A stretch of 64,000 nucleotides of DNA from an uncultured Bacteroides sp. (GTDB lineage: Bacteria; Bacteroidota; Bacteroidia; Bacteroidales; Bacteroidaceae): NCBI GenBank assembly GCA_900551445.1, contig URWA01000017.1, positions 5,049-69,048 on the forward strand, written 5' to 3'. Under the pieces are notes generated by a model, which saw nothing but the letters and a program-made list of their open reading frames with translations, made no database searches and was not told where the DNA came from. Below are positions 44,161-53,717 of the stretch, one piece after another. Position 1 is the stretch's first letter. Every line of letters begins with the position of its first letter. Position numbers and translations under genes: made by a program.

Positions 44161-46305
44161 ATGAAACTACCTCTGAAAACTCTTACTTTAGCTTCTGCAA
44201 TATCTTGCAGTATCGCTACGAGTTGGGCTTTCCCTTCTACACAAGCACCAGCCCAAAAACAAAATGACTATGAAATGTTCATGGAAAAGATTCGGAACAG
44301 CACCGTCCACAATCCTTCCATCGACAAAGAACTGACCTTATTTCAGGAAAACGGTTCTTTCAGCGACATCAACTATAAGGATACCCAGATGACCAACTGG
44401 ACTCCAATCAAACATGTAGAGCGCCTGTCCGACTTTGTGTATGCCTACACCAATCCTCAAAACTCATATTATCAGAATGAAGATTTATATCAGAAAATCG
44501 TCAAAGGACTGGAATACTGGTATGAAATAGATGCGGAAAGCGACAACTGGTGGCACAACCAGATTTCCGAACCACAGAAACTGGGTGTCTTGCTCATCCA
44601 GATGCGGATTGGGAAAAAACAAATTCCCCAAGAACTGGAAACAAAAATTCTGAAACGCATCCAGGAAACCGGCAGTGACCCTGCCAAATGGACAGGAGCC
44701 AACCGTACGGATATCGCCCTGCACTGGATTTACCGCTCTTGCCTGACCGAAAACGAGAACGACTTGAAAAAAGCCATCGAAAATGTGTACAACCCTATCG
44801 TGTACACCACGGAAGAGGGATTCCAGCACGACAACAGTTACTTCCAGCATGGCACGCAACTTTATATCGGAGGCTACGGCGATGAAATCATCAAAGGAGT
44901 CACCCAGGTAGCATCTTATGCCTTGGGCACACGCTACCAGCTGGACAAGGAAAAAGTGGCCCTGCTCAGTAAGTTCATGCGAGAGACCTACTACCGTACC
45001 GTACGGGGTCAGAACATGTCGTTCGACGTAGTGGGCCGCAGCGTCAGCCGTCCGGGCCTGCTAAACAAACAGGCTACAACTACCTATGTGAAACGCATGC
45101 TCGACATCGACCCGGCTCATGCCGATGAATACAAAGCCATCATTGCCCGTTTGAACCGACAGCAGCCGGCCGACTATCAGGTGACCGCTTCGCACACGCA
45201 TTATTTCCGCGGCGATTACTCCCTGCACGTACGTCCGCAGTATAATTTCGATGTGCGCCTGGCTTCCACCCGCACCAAGAAATGCGAGTATGGCAATGAA
45301 GAAAATCTGAAGACTTATTTCATGTCCGACGGATGTACCAACATCACACAGACCGGTGACGAATATTTCAACATCTTCCCCGTATGGAACTGGCTCCACA
45401 TTCCGGGGACTACGGCCCCACAAGTGGAAAAAATCCCGATGGACCCGCAAGGATGGGGAGTGCTGGGTACTTCCACCTACGCCGGCGGAGTATCTGACAG
45501 CATTTACGGAGCTACCGCATACACCTACATGGACACCAATCCCGAAGTCAATACCGGAGCCAAGAAAAGCTGGTATTTCTTCGACGACGAAGTGGTCTGT
45601 CTGGGTGCCGGTATCCAGTCCACCTCCACGTATCCGGTTCACACTACTGTCAACCAATGTTTCCTGAAAGACGGCATACTGGTCAACCAAAAGGGAAAAG
45701 AAGAAACTGTAGGAAAAGGCAGCTACACCTTGCAGACTCCACAGTGGGTGTTGCACGACCATATCGGTTATTTCTTCCCGCAGAAGGAAGAAGTGTTCCT
45801 GACTGCCCAGACACAAACAGGACGCTGGTATGACATCAACACCAGCAAGTCGAAGAAAGAAGAGAAAATGGATGTCTTCACCTTGGGCATCAACCATGGG
45901 GTAGGTCCGAAAGACGGCTCCTACGCCTACATCGTAGTACCGGGAAAGACTTCTGCCCAAGAGATGGAAGCCTATCAGAAGAAAAATGCCATTGAAATCC
46001 TGTCGAATACAGCGAAGATTCAAGCTGTACGGAACACGAAACTGAATATCTGGATGGTGACCTTCTTCGAAGCAGGTACCTTCAAGCACAAAGACCTGAG
46101 CGTGACGGTGGACAAGCCGTGCGTGTTGATGGTAAAAGACATTACCGCCAAGACCGCGAACCTGCACATTGCCGACCCAGGACAAACCCAGTCGCCCATT
46201 CAGGTGGAACTGAAAATCGGAAAGAAAAAACAGTCCCTGACTGCCGACTTCAGCCAGACCGGTATTTATGCCGGAGCAACCAAACAGTACACCGTGAAAC
46301 TGTAA
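44161..46305 (+). CDS. Polysaccharide lyase family 8 (chondroitin AC / hyaluronan lyase type)
   Basis: Secreted beta-eliminative lyase for glycosaminoglycans. From the ATG at 44161 (MKLPLKTL) it has 714 residues: signal peptide to about 23, alpha/alpha-toroid (about 30-330) and C-terminal beta-sandwiches. Catalytic positions known from the Pedobacter chondroitin AC lyase line up: DNSYFQHGTQLYIGGYG gives His230 and Tyr239, GRSVSRPG gives Arg293 and Arg297. Xanthan lyase also belongs to PL8, but the length and the host context favour chondroitin or hyaluronan. A longer in-frame start at 44119 has no signal peptide. It stands alone beside groESL. Confidence 0.9.
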   Translation: MKLPLKTLTLASAISCSIATSWAFPSTQAPAQKQNDYEMFMEKIRNSTVHNPSIDKELTLFQENGSFSDINYKDTQMTNWTPIKHVERLSDFVYAYTNPQNSYYQNEDLYQKIVKGLEYWYEIDAESDNWWHNQISEPQKLGVLLIQMRIGKKQIPQELETKILKRIQETGSDPAKWTGANRTDIALHWIYRSCLTENENDLKKAIENVYNPIVYTTEEGFQHDNSYFQHGTQLYIGGYGDEIIKGVTQVASYALGTRYQLDKEKVALLSKFMRETYYRTVRGQNMSFDVVGRSVSRPGLLNKQATTTYVKRMLDIDPAHADEYKAIIARLNRQQPADYQVTASHTHYFRGDYSLHVRPQYNFDVRLASTRTKKCEYGNEENLKTYFMSDGCTNITQTGDEYFNIFPVWNWLHIPGTTAPQVEKIPMDPQGWGVLGTSTYAGGVSDSIYGATAYTYMDTNPEVNTGAKKSWYFFDDEVVCLGAGIQSTSTYPVHTTVNQCFLKDGILVNQKGKEETVGKGSYTLQTPQWVLHDHIGYFFPQKEEVFLTAQTQTGRWYDINTSKSKKEEKMDVFTLGINHGVGPKDGSYAYIVVPGKTSAQEMEAYQKKNAIEILSNTAKIQAVRNTKLNIWMVTFFEAGTFKHKDLSVTVDKPCVLMVKDITAKTANLHIADPGQTQSPIQVELKIGKKKQSLTADFSQTGIYAGATKQYTVKL

Positions 46306-46323
46306 CCCTCTACCTATTTATAT

Positions 46324-46370
46324 AAACAGCCCCTCCATGACGTTCGCCGAATGTCATGGAGGGGCTGTTT
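46324..46370. terminator. Bidirectional terminator between the PL8 gene and rmuC
   Basis: Perfect 18-bp stem (46324-46341 with 46353-46370), 11-base loop, A run and T run at the ends. Confidence 0.92.
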
Positions 46371-46375
46371 TATCC

Positions 46376-47785
46376 TCATTTTTCTTCCGAGTCCGAAAAC
46401 AAGTCCTTCGTCGGAGAAGCCGATACCGTATCCTTGTCCGCCTCTTGACGGAGACGAGGAGAAAATTTCTTTTTCGACGTAATCCCCAGCTCCGTCAACA
46501 TGTCCGCCTGACGAATTAGGTTACCTTTTCCCTGTGCGAGCTGCCCCAAGGCATTCTTGTAGGCCGTGGAAGCCGCCTGCAGCGTATCACCGATTTTCTC
46601 AAAAGTCTCGGTAAATCCCACCAGTTTCTCATACAGCACCGTACCTCGCTTGATGATGTCCTGAATGTTTTTCACCTGATACTCCCGTTTCCACAAATCC
46701 AGCGCCAGCCTCAGCGCCGCAATCAGGTTCGTAGGACTCATCAGCACCACTTTCTTCTGATAAGCATAGTTCCACAAATCCGGATCGGCCTGCAATGCCA
46801 GCAGGTACGCCGGTTCGTTGGGCACGAACATCATCACGAAGTCCAGTGCAGACACATTGTAACTGGAATAATCCTTCCGGCTCAATTCATCAATGTGCGC
46901 CTTGACCGAAGCCAGATGCGCTTTCAGGTACTGTTCCCGCTGTCCGGCATCCTCACACCCCACATAGTTGGCATAAGCCGTAAGCGATACCTTCGAGTCG
47001 ATAATCACCTGCCGGTTGTCCGGATACACCACCAGCACATCGGGCTGCATCCGCTGTCCCAGTTCATTCTTGAGCGGCTCGCCATGCTCATCTTTCAGGA
47101 ACTCCTGACGGAAATACTCTTCCCCTTCCCGCAATCCGGAATTCTCCAAGATGGTTTCCAGAATCATTTCGCCCCAGTTCCCCTGCACCTTGGAATCCCC
47201 TTTCAACGCCCGGGTCAGGTTGTTGGCATCGTCACTGATCTGCTTGTTCAGCTGCATCAGCTCCTTGATGCGGTCCTCCAGTGAAAAGCGCTGTTTGGAT
47301 TCCTTGTCGTACACTTCTTCCACCTGATGCTTAAACTCTTTCAGGTTTTCGCCGAAAGGTTTCAACAGATTGCCCAGCGTTTCCGAACTGAGCCGGTTGA
47401 ACGCCTCCGTCTTCTGCTGAAAAATGCGGTTGGCCATGTTCTCAAACTCCATGTTCAACTGCTTCCGCAACTGCTCCATCTCTTCCTTCTGATGCGTCAA
47501 GCGCTCTTCCAAGTTCCGACGTTCCGCCTGTGAAGCTGCCAGTGCCCGACCGGTCTCACTCCACTTTCCGGAAAGTTCGTCCAACTGCCCGTGCAGTCTC
47601 TCCGTCTCTTTCTTATACTGTTCAGCTAAAGCCGCCGCACGTTCCTTCTCTGCTTGAAGCAAATCCTGGGCATGTGCCTCGCTCCACTGCAACTGTGAGC
47701 GCAAGGCTACCGATTTCCGGGCCGTGAACAAATAGCCCAGCAAACCTCCCACTACTATGCCCATCACTAAATATACGATTTCCAT
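46376..47785 (-). CDS. rmuC: DNA recombination protein RmuC homologue
   Basis: 469 residues: N-terminal membrane helix (about 2-20), long coiled coil (about 25-175), then the RmuC nuclease-like domain (KGDSKVQGNWGEMILE, VIIDSKVSLTAY, FVMMFVPNEPAY). RmuC limits inversions between short repeats and is related to restriction-type PD-(D/E)XK nucleases; its precise activity is unsettled. Confidence 0.93.
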   Translation of the reverse strand: MEIVYLVMGIVVGGLLGYLFTARKSVALRSQLQWSEAHAQDLLQAEKERAAALAEQYKKETERLHGQLDELSGKWSETGRALAASQAERRNLEERLTHQKEEMEQLRKQLNMEFENMANRIFQQKTEAFNRLSSETLGNLLKPFGENLKEFKHQVEEVYDKESKQRFSLEDRIKELMQLNKQISDDANNLTRALKGDSKVQGNWGEMILETILENSGLREGEEYFRQEFLKDEHGEPLKNELGQRMQPDVLVVYPDNRQVIIDSKVSLTAYANYVGCEDAGQREQYLKAHLASVKAHIDELSRKDYSSYNVSALDFVMMFVPNEPAYLLALQADPDLWNYAYQKKVVLMSPTNLIAALRLALDLWKREYQVKNIQDIIKRGTVLYEKLVGFTETFEKIGDTLQAASTAYKNALGQLAQGKGNLIRQADMLTELGITSKKKFSPRLRQEADKDTVSASPTKDLFSDSEEK

Positions 47786-47830
47786 ATCTACTGTTCTAGT
47801 GTGAATTATTGATCAGTGTTCAGATAAAAA

Positions 47831-47897
47831 ACACAGGTTCCACGAAACCGAAGCCCGAAGCCTTTCCCTCTTCCGCCTTCTTCCGTGAAACCTGTGT
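47831..47897 (-). terminator. Terminator of hisS
   Basis: 14-bp stem ACACAGGTTCCACG / CGTGAAACCTGTGT (one G-U pair) around a 39-base loop, T-rich stretch after it on the minus strand. Confidence 0.7.
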
Positions 47898-47926
47898 CCT
47901 TATTTTATTATAGAAATGATTCCCAC

Positions 47927-49291
47927 TTATCCGTGAATGGCAGCTACCAGTTCATCCGGAGTGACCAGCGACTGTTCACCGCTTGCCATATTCTTCAGTG
48001 TCACCTTTCCTTCTTTCATTTCGTTTTCACCCACAATGGCTACAAACGGCACCATCTTCGCATTGGCATAGCTCATCTGCTTCTTCATCTTGGCTGCATC
48101 CGGATAAATTTCCGCACGGATACCTGCCGCACGCGCCTGTGACAAGATAGGAAGTACATAAGCCGCTTCTGCCTCGCCAAAGTTGACGAACAGCAGTTGC
48201 GTGCCGTTCACGGCTTCTTTCGGATACAAATCCAGCTGGTTCAGCACATCGTAAATACGGTCGGCACCGAAAGAGATACCTACGCCTGACATACCGTCCA
48301 TACCGAACACTCCTGTCAGGTTATCGTAACGGCCACCTCCACTGATGCTACCAATCTGTACATCCAGGGCCTTCACTTCAAAGATGGCTCCTGTATAATA
48401 ATTCAATCCGCGGGCCAACGTCAAATCCAGTTCCACTTCCGACTTAATACCCAGTCCGGCAATCGTCTTCAGGATAAATTCACTTTCTTCCACACCTTTC
48501 AGACCGGTTTCACTGGCAGCCAGCACATTCTTCAATGTAGCCAGTTTCTCTTCGTTCGAACCGCTCAACAGGATAATCGGCTGCAACTTGTCAATCGCTT
48601 CCTGCGGAATACCCTTTGAAGCCAGTTCCGCATTCACATTGTCCAGACCGATTTTGTCCAACTTGTCGATGGCTACCGTAATGTCGACAATCTTGTCTGC
48701 TTCTCCGATGATTTCTGCAATACCGGTCAGAATCTTGCGGTTATTAATCTTGATGGAAACCCGGATACCGAATTTCTGGAACACCGTATCAATCATCTGC
48801 ACCAGTTCTACTTCGTTCAGCAGAGAATTGCTTCCCACCACGTCGGCATCACACTGATAGAACTCGCGGTAACGTCCCTTCTGCGGACGGTCGGCACGCC
48901 ATACCGGCTGAATCTGGAAACGCTTGAACGGGAAAGTGATTTCATCACGGTGCATCACCACGTAACGTGCGAAAGGAACCGTCAGGTCATAGCGCAAACC
49001 CTTCTCACAGAACTTGCTGGCCAGCTTGGCCGCGTTCCGGCTCAACAGCTCTTCATCCGTCAGCCCGGAGAAATAATCACCCGAATTCTGGATTTTGAAA
49101 AGCAGCTTGTCGCCTTCCTCTCCATACTTACCCATCAGGGTAGACAGGTTTTCCATGGAAGGAGTCTCTATCTGCTGAAAGCCATAAAGATAGAACACTT
49201 CGCGAATCGTGTTGAATATATAGTTACGTTTCGCCATTTCCTCCGGCGAAAAGTCTCTTGTTCCTTTCGGTATACTTGGTTTTGTTGCCAT
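47927..49291 (-). CDS. hisS: Histidyl-tRNA synthetase
   Basis: Class II synthetase, 454 residues. Motif 1 near YGFQQIETP, motif 2 in FQIQPVWRADRPQKGRYREF, histidine-specific LARGLNYYTGAIFE, motif 3 SGVGISFGADRIYDVL, then the anticodon-binding domain. Confidence 0.97.
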   Translation of the reverse strand: MATKPSIPKGTRDFSPEEMAKRNYIFNTIREVFYLYGFQQIETPSMENLSTLMGKYGEEGDKLLFKIQNSGDYFSGLTDEELLSRNAAKLASKFCEKGLRYDLTVPFARYVVMHRDEITFPFKRFQIQPVWRADRPQKGRYREFYQCDADVVGSNSLLNEVELVQMIDTVFQKFGIRVSIKINNRKILTGIAEIIGEADKIVDITVAIDKLDKIGLDNVNAELASKGIPQEAIDKLQPIILLSGSNEEKLATLKNVLAASETGLKGVEESEFILKTIAGLGIKSEVELDLTLARGLNYYTGAIFEVKALDVQIGSISGGGRYDNLTGVFGMDGMSGVGISFGADRIYDVLNQLDLYPKEAVNGTQLLFVNFGEAEAAYVLPILSQARAAGIRAEIYPDAAKMKKQMSYANAKMVPFVAIVGENEMKEGKVTLKNMASGEQSLVTPDELVAAIHG

Positions 49292-49318
49292 AATGAATCA
49301 GTCTTTAAATTAACGGGG

Positions 49319-49326
49319 CAAAATTA
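49319..49326 (-). promoter_or_regulatory. -7 box of hisS
   Basis: TAATTTTG on the minus strand, 27 bases before the start codon. Confidence 0.55.
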
Positions 49327-49373
49327 CGAATAAAATTTCTACCTTCCGCACACAAAACGAAAGGATTTCACGC

Positions 49374-50051
49374 TTACTCGCGACGATTCATATAAATTGT
49401 CACGTAGTAAATCAACGTAGCCAATGAACCCAGTGCCGCTACTACATAGGTATAGGCAGCCGACTTCAAGGCATCCGTGGCCTGCTGGTGGTTAAAAGCA
49501 TTGGTAATACCTGCCCGGCTCAACCACGCCAACGCCCGACGACTGGCATCAATCTCCACCGGGAGCGTAATGATACTGAACAAGGTAGTCATGGCAAACA
49601 GACAAATACCAATCAGCAGCAGCTGCGGGAAAGATTGCAACATGATGATGCCCGCCAATAATACCCACGATACGATGGAAGAAGAAAATTGTACCACCGG
49701 TACCAAAGCTGAACGCATCCGCAAAGGCGCATATCCCCGCGCATGCTGCACGGCATGTCCACACTCATGGGCAGCTACTGCCGCCGCAGCCACACTTGCA
49801 CTTCCATAAACCCCTTCACTCAGATTCACCGTCTTGTTCATCGGGTTATAATGGTCGGTCAGCATACCCGACGTACTGGTCACCGTCACATCGTAGATAC
49901 CGTTGTCACGCAACATTTTTTCGGCGACTTCCTTTCCCGTCATCCCATTGGTCAGCGGAATCTGGGAATATTTTTCAAACTTACTCTTCAGACTGGCCTG
50001 CACCATGTAACTGAGAATCGCAATACCTATAAATACAATCCAAATCAACAT
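49374..50051 (-). CDS. Membrane zinc metallopeptidase (YugP-like, Zn_peptidase_2)
   Basis: 225-residue membrane protein with an N-terminal helix (1-17), the zinc motif AAHECGHAVQHARGY (HExxH) at about 93-107, and three further helices. The family is widespread and uncharacterised. Upstream of hisS on the same strand, 82 bases apart, with a separate hisS promoter between. Confidence 0.88.
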   Translation of the reverse strand: MLIWIVFIGIAILSYMVQASLKSKFEKYSQIPLTNGMTGKEVAEKMLRDNGIYDVTVTSTSGMLTDHYNPMNKTVNLSEGVYGSASVAAAAVAAHECGHAVQHARGYAPLRMRSALVPVVQFSSSIVSWVLLAGIIMLQSFPQLLLIGICLFAMTTLFSIITLPVEIDASRRALAWLSRAGITNAFNHQQATDALKSAAYTYVVAALGSLATLIYYVTIYMNRRE

Positions 50052-50168
50052 AATTTCTTCATTTAATCGTTATACATTCTAACTTACAAAAACCTTGCCA
50101 AAAGGAAGGCTGTCAGTCGTTTCCGCTCAAAGATAAAGATTTTATTTTTCTATTCAGGCAACTTTGCG

Positions 50169-50176
50169 TAATTTTG
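50169..50176 (+). promoter_or_regulatory. -7 box of topB
   Basis: TAATTTTG, 21 bases before the ATG at 50198; excludes a longer start at 50174. Confidence 0.55.
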
Positions 50177-50197
50177 CCCCATATTGAAAGAAAGACC

Positions 50198-52357
50198 ATG
50201 ATAGTTTGCATCGCCGAAAAGCCCAGCGTGGCACGCGACATCGCCGACGTGCTGGGAGCCAAGAACCGAAAAGAAGGATACATTGAAGGAAACGGATACC
50301 AGGTGACCTGGACATTCGGGCATTTGTGTACCCTGAAAGAACCGCATGAATATACTCCTTCATGGAAAACATGGAGCCTGAGTACTCTTCCCATGATTCC
50401 TCCCCGCTTCGGCATCAAGCTGATCAACGACAGTGGGATTGAGAAGCAGTTCCACATCATCGAAAAACTGATGCAGGAAGCTGAAATGATTATCAACTGC
50501 GGGGATGCCGGCCAGGAAGGAGAACTCATCCAGCGGTGGGTGATGCAGAAGGCCGGAGCCAAATGTCCGGTCAAACGGCTCTGGATTTCTTCGCTGACGG
50601 AAGAAGCCATCCGCGACGGCTTTGCACACTTGAAAGACCAGTCGGAGTTCCAGCCGCTCTACGAAGCCGGACTGAGCCGGGCCATCGGCGACTGGACCCT
50701 GGGCATGAACGCTACCCGACTCTATACCCTGAAATACGGACAAAACAAACAGGTACTTTCCATCGGGCGGGTACAGACACCTACCCTGGCCCTGATTGTG
50801 AAAAGACAGCAGGAAATCGAACATTTCGTACCCAAACAGTACTGGGAACTGAAAACGGTCTACCGGGATACAGTCTTCTCGGCCATCGTACGCAAAAGTG
50901 ACGAGGAACTGGCAGAAGAGGCCGAAAAGGAAAAAGAAAATCCTTCGGCCAAGAAAAAGACACAGGCTGACGCCAACCGGGGTATCCCGCAGATTACCGA
51001 CGAACAGACGGGAAAAGATTTGCTGGAACGCATCCGGAACGTAGACTTCACCGTGACCGAAGTCAGCTCCAAGAAAGGTACGGAGGCGCCTCCCCGCCTG
51101 TTCGACCTGACTTCCCTGCAGGTGGAATGTAACAAGAAATTCAGCTACTCGGCCGACATGACCTTGCAGCTCATCCAGTCGTTGTATGAAAAGAAGGTGG
51201 CCACCTATCCGCGTGTGGATACCACCTTCCTCAGCGATGACATTTATCCCAAGTGTCCGAAAATCTTGGAGGGACTGAAAGACTATACCACCTACACAGC
51301 CGCACTGGCCGGGAAACCGCTTCTCAAATCGAAAAAGGTATTCGACAACAGCAAGGTAACCGACCACCACGCCATTATCCCTACAGGCGTACAGCCACAA
51401 GGACTCAGTGACATGGAGAAACGGGTGTTCGACCTGATAGCCCGGCGCTTCATCGCGGTGTTCTACCCCGACTGCAAATTCTCGACGACCACCGTCATCG
51501 GGGAAACCGACCAGATAGAGTTCAAGGTAACCGGCAAGCAGATTCTGGAGCCCGGTTGGCGAGTCATTTTTGCCAAGGACGTGTCGGAAGAGAACAAGGA
51601 AAACGAAGAAGAAAGCGTGTTGCCCGCCTTCACCAAGGGAGAAAGCGGTCCGCATAGTCCGATGCTCAACGAGAAATGGACACAGCCGCCCCGGCCTTAT
51701 ACCGAAGCTACCCTGCTGCGTGCCATGGAAACCGCCGGAAAGCTGGTAGACAACGACGAACTGCGGGATGCCTTGAAAGAAAACGGCATCGGCCGCCCGT
51801 CTACCCGTGCCGCCATCATCGAGACTTTGTTCAAGCGGCATTACATCCGCAAGGAACGTAAAAACCTGATTGCCACTCCTACAGGCGTGGAACTGATTCA
51901 GCTGATTCACGAAGAACTGTTGAAATCGGCCGAACTGACCGGTATCTGGGAAAAGAAACTGCGGGAAATCGAGCGGAAGAGCTACGATGCGGGTACCTTC
52001 CTGGCCGAACTGAAACAGATGGTCACCGACATTGTGTACAGTGTGTTGCGCGACAACAGCAACCGCCGTGTCACCATCACCACCGACGACAGTCCGAAAA
52101 TCCCATTGAAGAAAGCGGCTGCCCCCAAGAGCAACGACGGGGAGCCCAAAAAGAAAGCCGCTCCCCGCAAACCACGGGCCAGCAAGAAAACCGCCGCGCC
52201 GGATACTCCTAAAGAGGACACCCTTCCTGCCGACGACAGTATTTTGGGCAAAGCCTGCCCCGTATGCGGCACGGGCATCATCATCAAGGGAAAGACGGCC
52301 TACGGCTGCTCGCAGTGGAAAAACGGATGCAAGTTCCGCAAGCCCTTCAAAGTGTAA
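50198..52357 (+). CDS. topB: DNA topoisomerase III (type IA)
   Basis: Single-strand passage and decatenation. From the ATG at 50198 it has 719 residues: Toprim domain (MIVCIAEKPSVARDIADVLG; CGDAGQEGELI), catalytic Tyr337 in ATYPRVDT, the GRPSTRAAIIETLFKR motif, a Lys/Pro/Ala-rich linker (about 640-680), and one C-terminal zinc finger (CPVCGTG ... GCKFRKPF). Confidence 0.95.
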   Translation: MIVCIAEKPSVARDIADVLGAKNRKEGYIEGNGYQVTWTFGHLCTLKEPHEYTPSWKTWSLSTLPMIPPRFGIKLINDSGIEKQFHIIEKLMQEAEMIINCGDAGQEGELIQRWVMQKAGAKCPVKRLWISSLTEEAIRDGFAHLKDQSEFQPLYEAGLSRAIGDWTLGMNATRLYTLKYGQNKQVLSIGRVQTPTLALIVKRQQEIEHFVPKQYWELKTVYRDTVFSAIVRKSDEELAEEAEKEKENPSAKKKTQADANRGIPQITDEQTGKDLLERIRNVDFTVTEVSSKKGTEAPPRLFDLTSLQVECNKKFSYSADMTLQLIQSLYEKKVATYPRVDTTFLSDDIYPKCPKILEGLKDYTTYTAALAGKPLLKSKKVFDNSKVTDHHAIIPTGVQPQGLSDMEKRVFDLIARRFIAVFYPDCKFSTTTVIGETDQIEFKVTGKQILEPGWRVIFAKDVSEENKENEEESVLPAFTKGESGPHSPMLNEKWTQPPRPYTEATLLRAMETAGKLVDNDELRDALKENGIGRPSTRAAIIETLFKRHYIRKERKNLIATPTGVELIQLIHEELLKSAELTGIWEKKLREIERKSYDAGTFLAELKQMVTDIVYSVLRDNSNRRVTITTDDSPKIPLKKAAAPKSNDGEPKKKAAPRKPRASKKTAAPDTPKEDTLPADDSILGKACPVCGTGIIIKGKTAYGCSQWKNGCKFRKPFKV

Positions 52358-52417
52358 TATACAATGGATAAACGGTAGCCCAACTACCAGACCACAGACA
52401 TGCAAAGACTAAAACAT

Positions 52418-52465
52418 TAAATTTCCCCAAATACCAGATTAACCTCAGATATTTGGGGAAATTTA
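52418..52465. terminator. Bidirectional terminator between topB and the acyltransferase gene
   Basis: Perfect 16-bp inverted repeat TAAATTTCCCCAAATA / TATTTGGGGAAATTTA with a 16-base loop. Confidence 0.85.
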
Positions 52466-52494
52466 TTCTCTATCCTAAAGACTTCCGTGATCCT

Positions 52495-53646
52495 TTATTT
52501 CACAAACTTCCTGCCCAGCCACTTCCTTACAGGCTCATCATAGAGTTTCAAACACAGATAGGCCAAGAAGATGCTTCCGAAATAAACCAGTGCCGCCATC
52601 GGCCAGGTTTCTCCCAGCGTGTACAGTTTGTTTTCAATCAGCCACGCATAGAACAAGTACATCAAAGGATAGTGAATGGCATACAACGGATAGGATATAT
52701 CGCCTAAGAACTTGCAGATACGGATCGACCGCTTGTCGGTGGTCTGTCCGGAGGCCCCCAGACAAACCAGCATAGGGAATATGAGGACAATGCAGACCAT
52801 CTCGAACACCCCGTTCAGACACACGGGCGAATGGCCCCCAATATAAGGCACACAGAAAAGCACCAGCAGAATGACGCTGCAAATCCAGAACGCCCCCCGA
52901 ACCTTGAACGGACGGAAATTCCGTGAAATCAGCATACCCAGCGTGAAAGGAAAGAGCATCCGCAACATTCCTCCCCAGAAGTTCAGTCCGTCGAGTGTCC
53001 AGCCCACGCCAATCATGCCGTAGCCCACCACGTCGGACAAGGCAAACCACGAAAGTCCCAACCCGAGCAGTACCACCAGGACAGTCAGCGCCTTGTTGCT
53101 CAACCGATGGATGAAAACGGCATAAAGGATATTCCCGATGTATTCAAAGAACAGCGACCAGCTGGGACCGTTCAGCGAAAACATCTCCCCGTTTCCGCGT
53201 ACGTCATAACCCGCTCCCGGATAGGCCGGTATAAAAAACATCGCCAGCAAGAGGGCCAGCATGACCGCGGAGGTAGCCACCTGCGTACCGTCCCACTTCA
53301 CCCCTCCCTGGATAAAGAAGGTGAGGCAACCGATGACCGCTCCCATGACAATCATCGGATGGAGGCGAATCAGTCTTCGCTTGAAGAAGCCCTTCAAGGT
53401 CAGGTTCTTCTTCCAGCGGTCGTCGTAAGCATAGCCGATGACAAAACCCGAAAGTATAAAGAAAAAGTCGACGGCCAGGTAGCCGTGGTTGATGACCGTG
53501 ATGAGGGTGCCCCCTCCGGCAAAAGAGAAACCTTCAAAAATGTGATAAAACACCACCAGCAGTGCGGCCACTCCTCTCAGTCCGTCGAGCAGTTCATAAT
53601 GCGGTTTCGTATCGGCAAAGGCCGAGGAAGAAATTGGATGATTCAT
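52495..53646 (-). CDS. Acyltransferase family 3 membrane protein (OafA/YrhL-like)
   Basis: 383-residue inner membrane O-acyltransferase with about ten helices. The N-terminal LLDGLRGVAALLVVFYHIFEG holds the R-x(n)-H catalytic pattern of the family; DFFFILSGFVIGY and the C-terminal GDISYPLYAIHYPLMY are typical. Members O-acetylate sugars, lipopolysaccharide or peptidoglycan; the acceptor here is not known. Confidence 0.92.
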   Translation of the reverse strand: MNHPISSSAFADTKPHYELLDGLRGVAALLVVFYHIFEGFSFAGGGTLITVINHGYLAVDFFFILSGFVIGYAYDDRWKKNLTLKGFFKRRLIRLHPMIVMGAVIGCLTFFIQGGVKWDGTQVATSAVMLALLLAMFFIPAYPGAGYDVRGNGEMFSLNGPSWSLFFEYIGNILYAVFIHRLSNKALTVLVVLLGLGLSWFALSDVVGYGMIGVGWTLDGLNFWGGMLRMLFPFTLGMLISRNFRPFKVRGAFWICSVILLVLFCVPYIGGHSPVCLNGVFEMVCIVLIFPMLVCLGASGQTTDKRSIRICKFLGDISYPLYAIHYPLMYLFYAWLIENKLYTLGETWPMAALVYFGSIFLAYLCLKLYDEPVRKWLGRKFVK

Positions 53647-53672
53647 ATTGGAATAAATTGAATGTGACCCTG

Positions 53673-53680
53673 CAAAGATA
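53673..53680 (-). promoter_or_regulatory. -7 box of the acyltransferase gene
   Basis: TATCTTTG on the minus strand, 26 bases before the start codon. Confidence 0.6.
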
Positions 53681-53717
53681 GGGAATCACCCCCAATTAAA
53701 ATTTGTCCTATATCAAA

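Noticed and set aside
45061..46185. 374-codon frame antisense to the PL8 lyase
   Set aside because: Shadow of the lyase; no motif or promoter.
50360..52405. 681-codon open frame antisense to topB
   Set aside because: Composition (Phe/Gly/Arg-rich) and lack of motifs show it to be a shadow of topB, which has all type IA topoisomerase motifs.
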